Origin: Syntrophaceae bacterium UBA6087
GTDB taxonomy: Bacteria; Desulfobacterota; Desulfomonilia; UBA1062
Assembly: GCA_002448235.1 (NCBI GenBank)
Contig: DIXF01000010.1
Location: 178,969 to 242,968 of the forward strand
DNA length: 64,000 bases
Direction: 5' to 3'
Below, one piece after another: positions 1 to 9,286 of the stretch. Both the position numbers and the translations under genes were made by a program. Below the pieces are notes generated by a model. That model searched no databases. It saw only the letters and a list, made by a program, of their open reading frames with translations, and was not told where the DNA came from. The number at the start of each line of letters is the position of its first letter. Within the stretch, counting starts at the first letter, position 1.

Positions 1-425
1 CCTATCAGAGTACTCAAGAGGATGATATGCCATACCCGGACGCTTCCGGCCAGTACGAGCCATGCAAGGACAAAGGCCTGGACCATGGAAAAAACCTGAG
101 TAGCCACGATGAGCTTCCGTCTGTTCCACCGGTCGGCAAGAACGCCTGCAAAAGGGGCGACGAACAAGGTGGGTATCTGGCTCACAAAGCCGATGACGCC
201 GAGAAGGAGCGCCGAACCGGTCAGGCGGTATACCAGCCAGCTCATTGCAACCTGCTGCATCCAGGTCCCGATGAGGGAAAAGCTCTGGCCGGCAAAGAAA
301 AGCCGGTAGTTTCTCGAGCGGAATGACCTCAGTATGAAGGCTGACCGGCCGGTTTTCTTAAAAGTGCCGTTTATTGGTTTCATGGGGGTGTCTGCAGCGT
401 GCAAGCGGGTGTCCCGGCTCTCCAT
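1..425 (-). CDS. MFS transporter, N-terminal part (runs off the left edge)
   Basis: Reverse-strand reading frame open to the window edge; about 140 N-terminal residues are visible. It reads as the first transmembrane segments of a major facilitator (MFS_3/EntS-like exporter): a basic N-terminus with FRSRNYRLFFAGQSFSLIGT, a hydrophobic helix, then the loop 2-3 signature GVLADRWNRRKL, which matches the MFS motif A pattern (G-x3-D-R-x2-R-R). I chose the ATG at 425 because AGGA lies five bases upstream; an in-frame ATG at 383 without a Shine-Dalgarno is the alternative. The substrate cannot be told from this fragment. The family assignment is fairly secure; the remaining two thirds lie outside the window. 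Confidence 0.8.
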   Translation of the reverse strand, partial: MESRDTRLHAADTPMKPINGTFKKTGRSAFILRSFRSRNYRLFFAGQSFSLIGTWMQQVAMSWLVYRLTGSALLLGVIGFVSQIPTLFVAPFAGVLADRWNRRKLIVATQVFSMVQAFVLAWLVLAGSVRVWHIILLSTLI

Positions 426-612
426 ATCCGTCCTGAAAGGGGCGGCGGTTATCGCCGCGGGGTTCATATTTCAAGACAAGCTATGCAGACTTCCTGACAG
501 GGCGTCAACCCTTAAATCGACCGATGCTTTGAAAGTGTCCTGAGAAGAGGGCGCGATATCTCCTGCATCATAAGGGGACGGCACCGGCGCCGCATATCTC
601 CCCAGACAAGGA

Positions 613-2385
613 TCAGTTCACGTCCCGGTTGCTTTTTCCATCCCGGCCTTCAGGTTCTGCAAGGGCGATACTCCGGCTCTTGTTTTCCATCATGGCGAGC
701 CTCTGTTCGGATACGCGTTTGAAATCGGCCAGGGTCGAACCGCGCAAGGACGGACCGTTCACGTTCTTGATGCTCAGGGGATTGATGAACTTGCCGTTGC
801 GGCTTACCCGGAAATCCAGATGAGGGCCGGTGGAATACCCTGTGGACCCGACATATCCGACCGTATCTCCCTGATCGACCTTCTTGCCGACGCTTATCCC
901 TTTGGCGAATCTCGACAGATGTCCGTAGTAGGAGACATATCCTTCCGGATGCCTTACCCGGATCGTGTTGCCGAATCCTTTGTCCCAGCCCCTCTGGATC
1001 ACCTTGCCCGGGCCGAGAGAGCTGACAGGGGTGCCTGTCGGGGCAGCGTAATCTATGCCCAGGTGAGGCCTTACCACTCCGAAAATGGGATGCCGTCTGT
1101 TATGGGAGAAAAATGACGATATGCGCCGGTAGCTTAAGGGCGCCTTCAGGAACATCTTTTTGATCGCACGTCCTTTTTCGTCGTAATATCCGTGTATGTC
1201 TCTCTTTTTGTTGTCGTAGTAGACGGCTATGTGCTCGTCGCCCTTATTGACGAATTTGGCCGCCATGACCCTTCCGTATCCCTTGAACCGGTCCTTCACA
1301 TAGTACTTCTCGTAGAGGACGGAGTAGGTATCCCCCGGATGGATGCCGGTGAAGAAGTTGACGTCATAGGCAAATATATCCGCCAGCTTCATCACGATCT
1401 CGGGATTGACCCCTCCCGCGACAGCCGATCCGTAGAGGCTGGTCTCGATCTTGCCGCTTGCGCTTTCATAGCGGACGTCTCTTTCCAGTGTACGCATCCT
1501 GGCCAGAAAAGAGCCTTTCTTGGTTGTAACGTCGAGGTAGTTCGTATCGGTTACCTCGTAGGTCAGCCTCTCGATGCGAGCGGGCTTATCCTGGGAAAGC
1601 CAGACGGTTATGGTCTTGTCGGGCCTGATGTGCCTCAGGTTGAACACGCCCTTCACCGACCTGGAGAATGTGCTGATCTCGCCTTTCGAAATGCCGAGTT
1701 CGGTGAGTATGTCGGACATGCTGTGCCCTTTTTTCACCTTGATATCTATCTGCCTCTGGCCCGGAACCAGGCCTTCCTGCTCTTCCACGGCCGTCTGCCC
1801 GGCAGCCTGGCGACGCTCGGAAGGTTGAACCTGAAGACTCGGATATTCATCCGGTATCAGGGCATACTCATTTGAAGGGATAAAATGCTCTTCTTTATCC
1901 ACCTCGACCTTCCGGGCCTTGATCTTCTCGCCGGATATACTGATCACGAGCTTCTTCAGATCGGAAATCTCATAGCTGAGTTCGAGCAGGCTCTGGTCAT
2001 TGGGTGAGAACACTAATTGGATCCCGTTACCGGGCTTGATCCTGGATACATTGAAAACTGGCCGGGTCTTTTTGATAATCGCAAGGGCTTCTTCACCGGA
2101 CACGCCGTTTTCTTTCAGGATCTCGAAAAAGGAATCCCCTTCTTCGATGGTGTACGATCTCCTGATAGGCTCTGCCTGCCCGGCAGGGATCTCCTGGAAC
2201 TGGCCTTTGTAGAACGAAGCGATGAGTTTCGGCTCCTGATTCAAGGGAGCCTTGTTGGCCTCATAGCTTTTTATATAACCTCTCGCATCGTTCCCTGAAG
2301 CGACCAGAAATGCCACGACAAGGAATGCTGAGACTATCGCCCTTCCAAAATGCCCAACCCTCGATACCTTCCTCAACACATTCAT
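613..2385 (-). CDS. M23-family murein endopeptidase with LysM/OapA-like N-terminal region
   Basis: A 590-residue exported protein: an N-terminal hydrophobic segment (about residues 14-32), two related SPS/LysM-like modules (about 65-180 and 205-300, each with a 'GDSFFEIL' or 'GHSMSDIL' type start), and a C-terminal LytM/M23 domain (about 425-540). Zinc-site motif HLGID (H441, D445) and YGHLS (H489) are present. The last motif is GPHLD (H522-x-D524) where the family consensus is HxH, so the third zinc ligand position is Asp. MepM-like enzymes cut peptidoglycan cross-links in the periplasm during growth. It stands alone, with a good promoter candidate about 90 bases upstream. Family call is solid; activity depends on whether Asp can serve as ligand. 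Confidence 0.88.
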   Translation of the reverse strand: MNVLRKVSRVGHFGRAIVSAFLVVAFLVASGNDARGYIKSYEANKAPLNQEPKLIASFYKGQFQEIPAGQAEPIRRSYTIEEGDSFFEILKENGVSGEEALAIIKKTRPVFNVSRIKPGNGIQLVFSPNDQSLLELSYEISDLKKLVISISGEKIKARKVEVDKEEHFIPSNEYALIPDEYPSLQVQPSERRQAAGQTAVEEQEGLVPGQRQIDIKVKKGHSMSDILTELGISKGEISTFSRSVKGVFNLRHIRPDKTITVWLSQDKPARIERLTYEVTDTNYLDVTTKKGSFLARMRTLERDVRYESASGKIETSLYGSAVAGGVNPEIVMKLADIFAYDVNFFTGIHPGDTYSVLYEKYYVKDRFKGYGRVMAAKFVNKGDEHIAVYYDNKKRDIHGYYDEKGRAIKKMFLKAPLSYRRISSFFSHNRRHPIFGVVRPHLGIDYAAPTGTPVSSLGPGKVIQRGWDKGFGNTIRVRHPEGYVSYYGHLSRFAKGISVGKKVDQGDTVGYVGSTGYSTGPHLDFRVSRNGKFINPLSIKNVNGPSLRGSTLADFKRVSEQRLAMMENKSRSIALAEPEGRDGKSNRDVN

Positions 2386-2724
2386 AATACCCCACTCAAA
2401 ATTTCAGGTTAATCGATTGAGCAATTACACCACCAGGAACAAACAGCCCCCGAAGCAGTGTGGTAGCTTTTATACCTATACCCATATGAATCTGAAAGGT
2501 CAAGCTTTTCTTACCTCATTGAATTATGTAAAGAGGGATGAGCTATTTTCTCCTGATAGATATTATTCTCGGTTTTATCCCTAATATCATTAAATTATCT
2601 ACATTATTATTTTCACATCCTTCTATAGAGGCATATAAACATATGGGAATGACCCCGTACAACAAGGAATAGTCGGTATTATTGTAATAAGGTATGCTCC
2701 CGGCCCGGCAGGGAATCGATCCTG
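2386..2724. other. 339-base intergenic region, AT-rich centre
   Basis: Lies between the M23 gene and the esterase gene, both on the minus strand. Apart from the promoter candidate at 2475-2503, the stretch from about 2505 to 2665 is clearly AT-rich and holds no reading frame, repeat or RNA gene that I recognise. Confidence 0.5.
2475..2503 (-). promoter_or_regulatory. Candidate sigma70 promoter of the M23 peptidase gene
   Basis: On the minus strand TTGACC (2503-2498) and TATAGG (2480-2475) are separated by exactly 17 bases, about 90 bases upstream of the M23 start codon at 2385. This is consensus matching by eye only. Confidence 0.4.
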
Positions 2725-3381
2725 CTAGGTTTTCAGGCTTTTTGAGAGAAGCCAGGTATAGATCCGGTCATCACGGAAGGCCTGTGTCGCCGTACCCACA
2801 TGGTCCTGCCCCTGATCGAGATAGATACGGTCATTCTTTTCGGAGCTGTCCGCAGGCTTTAAATCCAGTCCCCGGATAAAACCGTTCTTTGCTCTCCGGG
2901 AGACCTCGCCGAAGGAAAGCCATACCGGGCGCCCGGGGTCGCTCTCGGGTATGCGCGTCGGGTCCACGGGCCAGAGCGCCGCCCAGAAACCGGCATAGTT
3001 GAGGGCAATATCAAACACCCCGTTTCCTCCGAAGCTGAAGCCGGTCAGATACGTTCTGCTTTCGTCCCCCCGATAGGTTCTCCGCACCTCATGAACGATC
3101 TTGAGGACATCGTTTCCGTAGCGATGCCATACATCCCCTCCCGGAGCGGGAAGCTGGGGAGCGACGACGATGAATTCTTTCACAGCCCTGGTCGAGCTGC
3201 CTTTCCTCAAGGGGCCGTGGCGGGTCAGCGCTTTGCGGATGTCCAGAGGTGCGGCCTCGTCGTATCCGTGGAGAAAGCAGAGCACCGGCAGCCCCTGGGT
3301 TCCCGGCGCACGTGGTTTGGGAACGGAGACGAGATAGCGTAACGGCGCCGATTCAACGGTCAGCAAACGAGAATCCTCCAT
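2725..3381 (-). CDS. Alpha/beta-hydrolase (esterase/PHB-depolymerase-like)
   Basis: 218 residues with the fold marks of a serine esterase: a FLHGYDEA strand-turn (oxyanion region), the nucleophile elbow TGFSFGGNGVF (G-x-S-x-G), then a conserved Asp/His region ending in DQGQDHVGTATQAF, where the His of QDHVG probably completes the triad. No signal peptide is visible, so it is probably cytoplasmic. The start ATG is preceded by AGGTG. Substrate unknown; related proteins are annotated as carboxylesterase or dienelactone-hydrolase-like. It sits between the M23 gene and pth on the same strand with gaps of over 140 bases, so no clear operon. Confidence 0.75.
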   Translation of the reverse strand: MEDSRLLTVESAPLRYLVSVPKPRAPGTQGLPVLCFLHGYDEAAPLDIRKALTRHGPLRKGSSTRAVKEFIVVAPQLPAPGGDVWHRYGNDVLKIVHEVRRTYRGDESRTYLTGFSFGGNGVFDIALNYAGFWAALWPVDPTRIPESDPGRPVWLSFGEVSRRAKNGFIRGLDLKPADSSEKNDRIYLDQGQDHVGTATQAFRDDRIYTWLLSKSLKT

Positions 3382-3523
3382 GGGACACCTGCGTAGTCGG
3401 TTCGGCCGGACGGAACACTCCGGTGCCTCTACAGGAAATATTAACCTTCACTTCTGCCGCGCCAAGAGAACCGGACGTCGGGACAAGACATCGCCGACTG
3501 ATTACACAACCGCTTCGCCGTTT

Positions 3524-4102
3524 TTATGCATCGCTGTCCCGGTTTTCCTTTTCGCGCCTGTTAAAGGTGTTCATGGCCTTTGCCACGCCTTCTCTGAGAC
3601 ACATCTCGACGGCGGATGCGGCATCTTCGATCTGCTTTTTCACCCAGGGGAGATCCTCCTGGGTATACTCGCCGAGGACATAGTCCTTCGGGTCGGATCC
3701 GTCCTCAGGCCTGCCGATTCCGCACCTGATCCGCACGTATCCGTCGGCGCCTATGGAGCAGGTTATGGAGTCAAGGCCCTTGTGTCCGCCGGCTCCGCCG
3801 CCCTGCTTCACGCGGACCTTCCCGGCCGGTATATCCATGTCATCGTGAATCACGATGAGATCTTCGAGCTCGAAGCTCAGCCGCTTGAGCGGCATACCGC
3901 TCAGGTTCATGTAGGTCTGCGGTTTGGCGAGCATCACGGGAGCCCTCTGGGCGGTGCCCTTCCCGAACACCAGCTCGTCCGTACCGGATTTGAAGGGGAT
4001 GCGCCATTTGGAAGACAGGAAGTCTGCGACCATGAACCCGATATTGTGGCGGGTATTCGCATACCTTCTTCCGGGATTTCCCAAACCGTATATTATTTTC
4101 AT
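3524..4102 (-). CDS. pth: Peptidyl-tRNA hydrolase
   Basis: 192 residues, the usual Pth length. The N-terminus KIIYGLGNPGRRYANTRHNI carries the family signature (GLGNPG...Y...RHNxG) with the catalytic His of TRHNIGF. KPQTYMNLSG and the DDMDIPAGKVRVKQGGGAGGHKG block (Asp and the GGxGGHKG loop) also match. The enzyme recycles peptidyl-tRNAs released prematurely from ribosomes by hydrolysing the ester bond. It is transcribed away from uvrC, with 131 bases between the two starts. Confidence 0.96.
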   Translation of the reverse strand: MKIIYGLGNPGRRYANTRHNIGFMVADFLSSKWRIPFKSGTDELVFGKGTAQRAPVMLAKPQTYMNLSGMPLKRLSFELEDLIVIHDDMDIPAGKVRVKQGGGAGGHKGLDSITCSIGADGYVRIRCGIGRPEDGSDPKDYVLGEYTQEDLPWVKKQIEDAASAVEMCLREGVAKAMNTFNRREKENRDSDA

Positions 4103-4233
4103 CTATGCACCCCATTCATAAGAAATGAACATTGCTACCATATCGCGGCCTGTATCGGGGTGTCAAGAAGCCCGCTGCCGCTATCCAGTCAGAGATGTTT
4201 GCTCTGACATACTATCCGTGGTAAGGAAAAATC

Positions 4234-6024
4234 ATGGCACTCAATCAGGAGATCATCGAGAAGCTGCCCCGTTCTACAGGCGTATACCTCATGAAGAACG
4301 CCGAGAGGGAAATCATCTATATCGGCAAGGCAAAGGACCTGAAAAACCGTGTCCATGCCTACCTCGGCCAGGACACGAGACCCAATGTCCCCTACATCGC
4401 CGATCAGACTCAAACCGTGGACTTCATCATCACCAGGAACGAAAAGGAAGCCCTGTTCCTGGAGAACCAGCTCATCAAGACGCACAGGCCCCGCTTCAAC
4501 ATCGACCTCAAGGACGGCAAGACCTATGTGCGCATACGGATCAGCGCAGGCGAACAGTGGCCGCGGATATCGATCACCCGGAAGGTTCTGAAGGACGGCG
4601 CACGCTATTTCGGCCCCTACTCCTCGGCGAGTGCGATCAGGACCACGCTCAGGGCGATCAGCAGGATATTCCCCTTGAGAAGGTGCAAGGACTCCATGTT
4701 CAAAAACCGGATGAGGCCCTGCATGTACTATCAGATCGGGCTCTGCACCGGGCCCTGCGCGAACAGGATCACCAAGGCCCGATACGACGAAATCGTGGAA
4801 GACCTCGCCGCCTTTCTCGAAGGCAAGAGCGGCTTCCTTGAACAGAGATTGCAGGAACGCATGAAGAAAGAGGCCGCCAGGCAGAATTACGAAGCGGCCG
4901 CAAAGATCCGCGACCAGATACTGGCGATACGGCAGAGCCTCGTGCCCCAGGTGGTCGTGGGGGACGCGCCGACGGACATCGATATTTTCGGCACCCACCG
5001 GCACCAGGATCAGGTGCAGATCGCAATCCTGCACATCGCGAAAGGCACGCTGACGGACAGCACCACCCTTGCCGTGCGCAACACCGAGGAGGAAGGCTTT
5101 ATGACGAACTGCATCCTCCAGTTCTACCTCCAGAACACCAATATCCCGCCCTTCATCTATACGGATACCCTGCCCGAGGGGAACGACATCCTGGAGCAGA
5201 TCCTCTCGGATCTCAAAGGCTCGAAGGTATCCATCCGCAAGGCGCTCCGCGGCAAGCCAAGGCAGTGGGTGGGCATGGCCCAGGAAAACGCACGGTCGTA
5301 CGGAAAAAAGACCGATTCCTCCGCTCTGGACGAGGTGGCCCGCTCCTTTGACCTCCCGTCCCTGCCATACCGCATGGAATGTTTCGACATTTCGTCCTTC
5401 CAGGGGAGCCACCCCGTTGCCTCACGGGCGGTCTTCATGGGAGGAGATCCGGACAAGGCACTCTACAGGCACTACCGCATCAGGGATATCCACGGCCAGG
5501 ACGACTTCGCCATGATGGAGCAGGTACTGACAAGGAGACTGTGCAGCGACGAGATAAAGCCCGATCTTCTCATCATCGACGGGGGGAAAGGGCAGCTCGG
5601 CGTATGCTGCAAGGTGCTCGCCCGTCTCGGCCTTTCCGATCTTCCGGTCGTTGCCATGGCCAAGCCCAAGGGCGCAAAGGGGGACCGGTTCTTCCTTCCG
5701 GGAAGAAAGGACGCCGTCGTTCTTCCTCCAAGGAGCCGGGCCTTGAAGCTCATGCAGCAGATCAGAGACGAGTCCCACCGCTTCGCCGTGAAGTATCACA
5801 AGCATCTCCGGGGGAAAACCATATCCACCTCACTGGAAGAGATCCCGGGGATCGGACCGAAAAAGGCCCGCTCGGTCCTCATGCATACCTCTCATGTCCC
5901 GGAGCTGTCCGGGCTGAAGCGCGAAGATCTCAAAGGATGCAGAGGCCTTACGGAAAAGGACGTGACCCGGATCCTGGAATTCGTACGCGAAAGCAGCAGG
6001 CCGTATTCCGATCCCGAGGGCTGA
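4234..6024 (+). CDS. uvrC: Excinuclease ABC subunit C (UvrC)
   Basis: 596 residues, normal UvrC length. The N-terminal GIY-YIG nuclease domain is visible (TGVYLMKNAEREIIYIGKAK), followed by the Cys-rich segment RPCMYYQIGLCTGPCA, a UVR motif near residues 205-240 (EAAAKIRDQI), the C-terminal RNase-H-like nuclease half (IIDGGKGQLG; FRHxRxK-like region HRFAVKYHK) and helix-hairpin-helix residues (EEIPGIGPKKARSVL). UvrC makes both incisions in nucleotide-excision repair with UvrAB. The start ATG has AAGGA six bases upstream. Confidence 0.97.
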   Translation: MALNQEIIEKLPRSTGVYLMKNAEREIIYIGKAKDLKNRVHAYLGQDTRPNVPYIADQTQTVDFIITRNEKEALFLENQLIKTHRPRFNIDLKDGKTYVRIRISAGEQWPRISITRKVLKDGARYFGPYSSASAIRTTLRAISRIFPLRRCKDSMFKNRMRPCMYYQIGLCTGPCANRITKARYDEIVEDLAAFLEGKSGFLEQRLQERMKKEAARQNYEAAAKIRDQILAIRQSLVPQVVVGDAPTDIDIFGTHRHQDQVQIAILHIAKGTLTDSTTLAVRNTEEEGFMTNCILQFYLQNTNIPPFIYTDTLPEGNDILEQILSDLKGSKVSIRKALRGKPRQWVGMAQENARSYGKKTDSSALDEVARSFDLPSLPYRMECFDISSFQGSHPVASRAVFMGGDPDKALYRHYRIRDIHGQDDFAMMEQVLTRRLCSDEIKPDLLIIDGGKGQLGVCCKVLARLGLSDLPVVAMAKPKGAKGDRFFLPGRKDAVVLPPRSRALKLMQQIRDESHRFAVKYHKHLRGKTISTSLEEIPGIGPKKARSVLMHTSHVPELSGLKREDLKGCRGLTEKDVTRILEFVRESSRPYSDPEG

Positions 6025-6086
6025 AAGCCCTTCACATAAAATCATCTTCCAAATGAATTGTGCTTGATCTATAATCCCGAGGAATT

Positions 6087-8567
6087 ATGAACAACCGAAA
6101 GAAAGGTTACGCGTATCTGTTCGAGGGCGATTACGGATTCCTCCTGCGGCCCATACTCCGAAGGCTTTTCAACCAGATCTCCATCCCGGCGCTGTATAAA
6201 GAATCCCTTTCGAGCCTTTCCCGGAAAGGTCATATCGTATTCGTGCACAGCCTGGAGAGCACTATTGACGGCATGCTCATGAACTTCCGTTTCTCCCGCG
6301 AAGAGCTCCCGGTACCGCGGGTGGTCTTCGGCAGGAAGTTCACCCTGCTGCAGCCGGTAGGGAGATCGCTCCGGATGCTCAAAGCGCTCGTCACGGGTCC
6401 GTCGTCTCCTTTTGAAAACGACTTTTACCGGCAGTTCATGGAAGACGAGAAGAGCGCGTCGCTTTTGTCCCTTGATCTCATAAACGCCGATCAGAATATC
6501 GACCCCATACTTGAGCTTCTGAAGATACAGCGGGATACGGACAGGCCCATTTATCTCCTCCCCCAGCGGATCGTCTATAACCGGACGCCGTTAAAGATCA
6601 AAGACGCGACAAAAGAGGAGATGGCCTCCGCCAAGGGTGCGCGCAAGCTCATGACGCTGATCAGGGCCGAAGAGCACGGGTTCCTGGAGCACGGCGAACC
6701 CATCAACCTCAAAGAGGTCATGAAACAGTCCATGGGCGGGTCGAAGTTCTTCGAGGAGATCTCGAACGATATCAAGAACGAGCTCCAGCAGAAGCTCGCT
6801 GTCCTGGGAAAAAATATCTCCGGCGCGCCCATCAGGGAAAGGGGTTTCATCATCAATAAGACGATCAAAGACCCCCTCCTCCAGTCCTACCTGAGGTCGC
6901 ACTCCGCCGAAAAGGGGGTGAGCCTCGAAAAGCTGGAAGGCACGGTGTACAAGCACCTTGACCAGATCGCATCGGACTTGAGCCCTGCCGTCATCAATTT
7001 TCTGAACAAATCTCTGACGTGGATTTTCAACAATATCTACGACGGCCTCGATGTGACCGAACCCGGGATTCAGGCGGTAAAAGAGATGGCGCGCAACGGC
7101 TCCGTCGTGTATGTCCCGTGCCACAAAAGCCATTTCGACTACCTCATCCTCTCCTACACCCTCTTCCAGAACTGGATGAGCGTCCCGGTGATAGCAGCCG
7201 GGATCAACCTCTCGTTCTTCCCTCTGGGGACGATTTTCAGGAAGGGCGGCGCCTTTTTCATGAAGCGCTCGTTCAAGGACAATCCCATCTATGCCCACAC
7301 CTTTGCGGCCTATGTGAGGACGATCCTCCAGGAGAGAATCCCGCTGGAGTTCTTCATCGAGGGGACGCGGAGCAGATCGGGCAAGCTCATGCTCCCGAAA
7401 AAGGGCCTGTTGTCCATGATCATCCAGGGATGGGAATCGGGCGTGACCCGCGACGTCATCTTTGTTCCGGTCTATGTCGGGTATGATACCGTGGTGGAGG
7501 AAAGCTCCTATATCAGCGAAATGACAGGCGCCCCCAAGGAAAAGGAAAGCCTGTGGCAGCTCATCAAGGCAGGCAATGTCCTGAAAAACCGCTACGGCAA
7601 GGTATATGTCCGCTTTGCACAGCCCATCTCCATGAATGACTTCATGAGGGGGAGACAGCCGTATTCACGGATGGACAGCAACCAGAAGGAAAAGCTCTAT
7701 GACACGGTAGCCCAGGAGATCATCTCTTCCATTTACCAGCAGACCGTGGTCACCCCGTTCTCTCTCCTCTCCTGCGTGCTCACGAGCTATGACTCGGCCA
7801 TCGAAGAGCACGTGCTTCGGGAAGGATTCCACATCTTCCGGGATTACCTTTCATTTCTCGGGTGCAACATGTCCTCCTCGCTTTCCGACGAGCAGAAGGC
7901 GTTTGACGAGGCATACTCCCTGCTCAAGACGAAACATCTCGTCTCCATCGACGAGGCCGACGGCGAAGAAGATGCATCTCTGCTGAATACCGAGGGGGAG
8001 AAACGGATACATCTGGAATATTACAAAAATATCATCCTGAACTTCTTCGTGCCCGCGTCGCTCATCAGCAGCGTTATCATCAAATACCCGGACGGGCTTG
8101 ACGAGAAGAGCTTCCAGGCACAGGTGAAGAATCTTGCAGATCTCCTTGAAAGCGAATTCATCCTGGACATGGAGAGCTTTCAGAAGGCCATCCGGTTCTT
8201 GCTGGACAAGGAAGTCATTATCCGGAAGAAATCACTCTATGCGATCAACCCGGAAAAGAAATACATCGCGCTCATGTTCGACGGCCTCCTCGAGAACTAC
8301 ATCGAGTCGTACCTCTGTGTGGCAAAGTTCGTCCTGAAGACCAGAGACCTCGGGAAAAAAGATCCCCTGAAAGCCATCAACAAGTTTGCTTCGCGGATCT
8401 ATAAAAAGGGCGAGATCCGCCGGTATGAAGCCCTGTGCCTCCCCGTGTACAAAGGGGCGCTCGATACCTTCCGCGCAAAGAACCTGATAGACGACAAGAA
8501 CAGGCTGGCAGATGAGAAAAGGCTCCGAACCCTGATCGGAGACCTTGAGACTTTCCTGGAAAACTAG
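6087..8567 (+). CDS. plsB: Glycerol-3-phosphate 1-O-acyltransferase (PlsB-like)
   Basis: 826 residues, close to the length of membrane-bound PlsB enzymes. The acyltransferase core is at about 325-500: motif I PCHKSHFDYL (H-x4-D), motif II around GAFFMKRSF, motif III FFIEGTRSRSGK, motif IV FVPVYVGYD. PlsB transfers an acyl chain to sn-1 of glycerol-3-phosphate, the first step of phospholipid synthesis, at the inner membrane. The 300 residues before the core and the long C-terminal helical region are typical of the family. A GAGGAA sequence precedes the ATG. rlpA follows after 19 bases on the same strand, suggesting a common transcript. Confidence 0.93.
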   Translation: MNNRKKGYAYLFEGDYGFLLRPILRRLFNQISIPALYKESLSSLSRKGHIVFVHSLESTIDGMLMNFRFSREELPVPRVVFGRKFTLLQPVGRSLRMLKALVTGPSSPFENDFYRQFMEDEKSASLLSLDLINADQNIDPILELLKIQRDTDRPIYLLPQRIVYNRTPLKIKDATKEEMASAKGARKLMTLIRAEEHGFLEHGEPINLKEVMKQSMGGSKFFEEISNDIKNELQQKLAVLGKNISGAPIRERGFIINKTIKDPLLQSYLRSHSAEKGVSLEKLEGTVYKHLDQIASDLSPAVINFLNKSLTWIFNNIYDGLDVTEPGIQAVKEMARNGSVVYVPCHKSHFDYLILSYTLFQNWMSVPVIAAGINLSFFPLGTIFRKGGAFFMKRSFKDNPIYAHTFAAYVRTILQERIPLEFFIEGTRSRSGKLMLPKKGLLSMIIQGWESGVTRDVIFVPVYVGYDTVVEESSYISEMTGAPKEKESLWQLIKAGNVLKNRYGKVYVRFAQPISMNDFMRGRQPYSRMDSNQKEKLYDTVAQEIISSIYQQTVVTPFSLLSCVLTSYDSAIEEHVLREGFHIFRDYLSFLGCNMSSSLSDEQKAFDEAYSLLKTKHLVSIDEADGEEDASLLNTEGEKRIHLEYYKNIILNFFVPASLISSVIIKYPDGLDEKSFQAQVKNLADLLESEFILDMESFQKAIRFLLDKEVIIRKKSLYAINPEKKYIALMFDGLLENYIESYLCVAKFVLKTRDLGKKDPLKAINKFASRIYKKGEIRRYEALCLPVYKGALDTFRAKNLIDDKNRLADEKRLRTLIGDLETFLEN

Positions 8568-8586
8568 GATAATTGATAAAAAACCC

Positions 8587-9243
8587 ATGAATATCTTTCC
8601 CTGGCTCACCCTGCGCCGGCAAGAGCGGGTGCCTCTTTTTACGGCAGGCCTGATGGTTTTCCTCCTCGTTGCCGGAGGGTGCTCCCATATGCAGCCCCGC
8701 GAGGGGGCTTGGGTACAGACAGGGACGGCCTCCTGGTACGGTCAGGACTTCCACGGCAAACCCACCGCCACCGGAGAGCCATACAACATGTACGGCATGA
8801 GCGCCGCACACCGGACACTGCCTCTGGGAAGCACCGTGCGGGTGACTCACCTTGCAAACGGCAGGCAGGTCGTTATTCCTATCAATGACAGGGGGCCTTT
8901 CGTCGGCAACCGGATTATCGATCTCTCATACGGGGCTGCCGCGCAACTGGGCATGACCAAAGAAGGTCTTGCCAAGGTGCGCATCGAAGTGGTACAAACT
9001 CCCCGCGCATTCACTGAGCGATACACCCTGCAATTCGGAGCATTTACGGAAAGGCGAAATGCCGTGGAACTGGCGGATAAGCTCCAGAGGATGGGACACA
9101 ATCCGAGCATCGAGGGCGCTTCTGCACACGGCAGGTACTTCTACCGGGTAAGACTCGGTTCATTCAGCTCTATGGAGCCTGCACAAGACCTCGCCAATAC
9201 ATTCGGCAGTCGCGGCATTCCATGTGTTGTCATAGGGCTGTAG
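8587..9243 (+). CDS. rlpA: RlpA-type septal-ring lytic transglycosylase (lipoprotein, SPOR domain)
   Basis: 218 residues from the ATG at 8587. A hydrophobic segment ends in VAGGC, a plausible lipobox, so the mature protein should be an outer-membrane lipoprotein. The double-psi beta-barrel domain contains GTASWYGQDFHGKPTATGE and INDRGPF, the catalytic Asp region of RlpA. The last 80 residues form a SPOR domain (YTLQFGAFTERRNAVELADK), which binds denuded glycan strands at the division septum. The start has only a distant AGGA; a GTG at about 8629 immediately before the hydrophobic segment cannot be excluded. It is directly downstream of the plsB-like gene. Confidence 0.92.
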   Translation: MNIFPWLTLRRQERVPLFTAGLMVFLLVAGGCSHMQPREGAWVQTGTASWYGQDFHGKPTATGEPYNMYGMSAAHRTLPLGSTVRVTHLANGRQVVIPINDRGPFVGNRIIDLSYGAAAQLGMTKEGLAKVRIEVVQTPRAFTERYTLQFGAFTERRNAVELADKLQRMGHNPSIEGASAHGRYFYRVRLGSFSSMEPAQDLANTFGSRGIPCVVIGL

Positions 9244-9286
9244 CTGTCAAAAACCGCTAAAGAAGCGATAAAGGAGGAAGTCGCAG

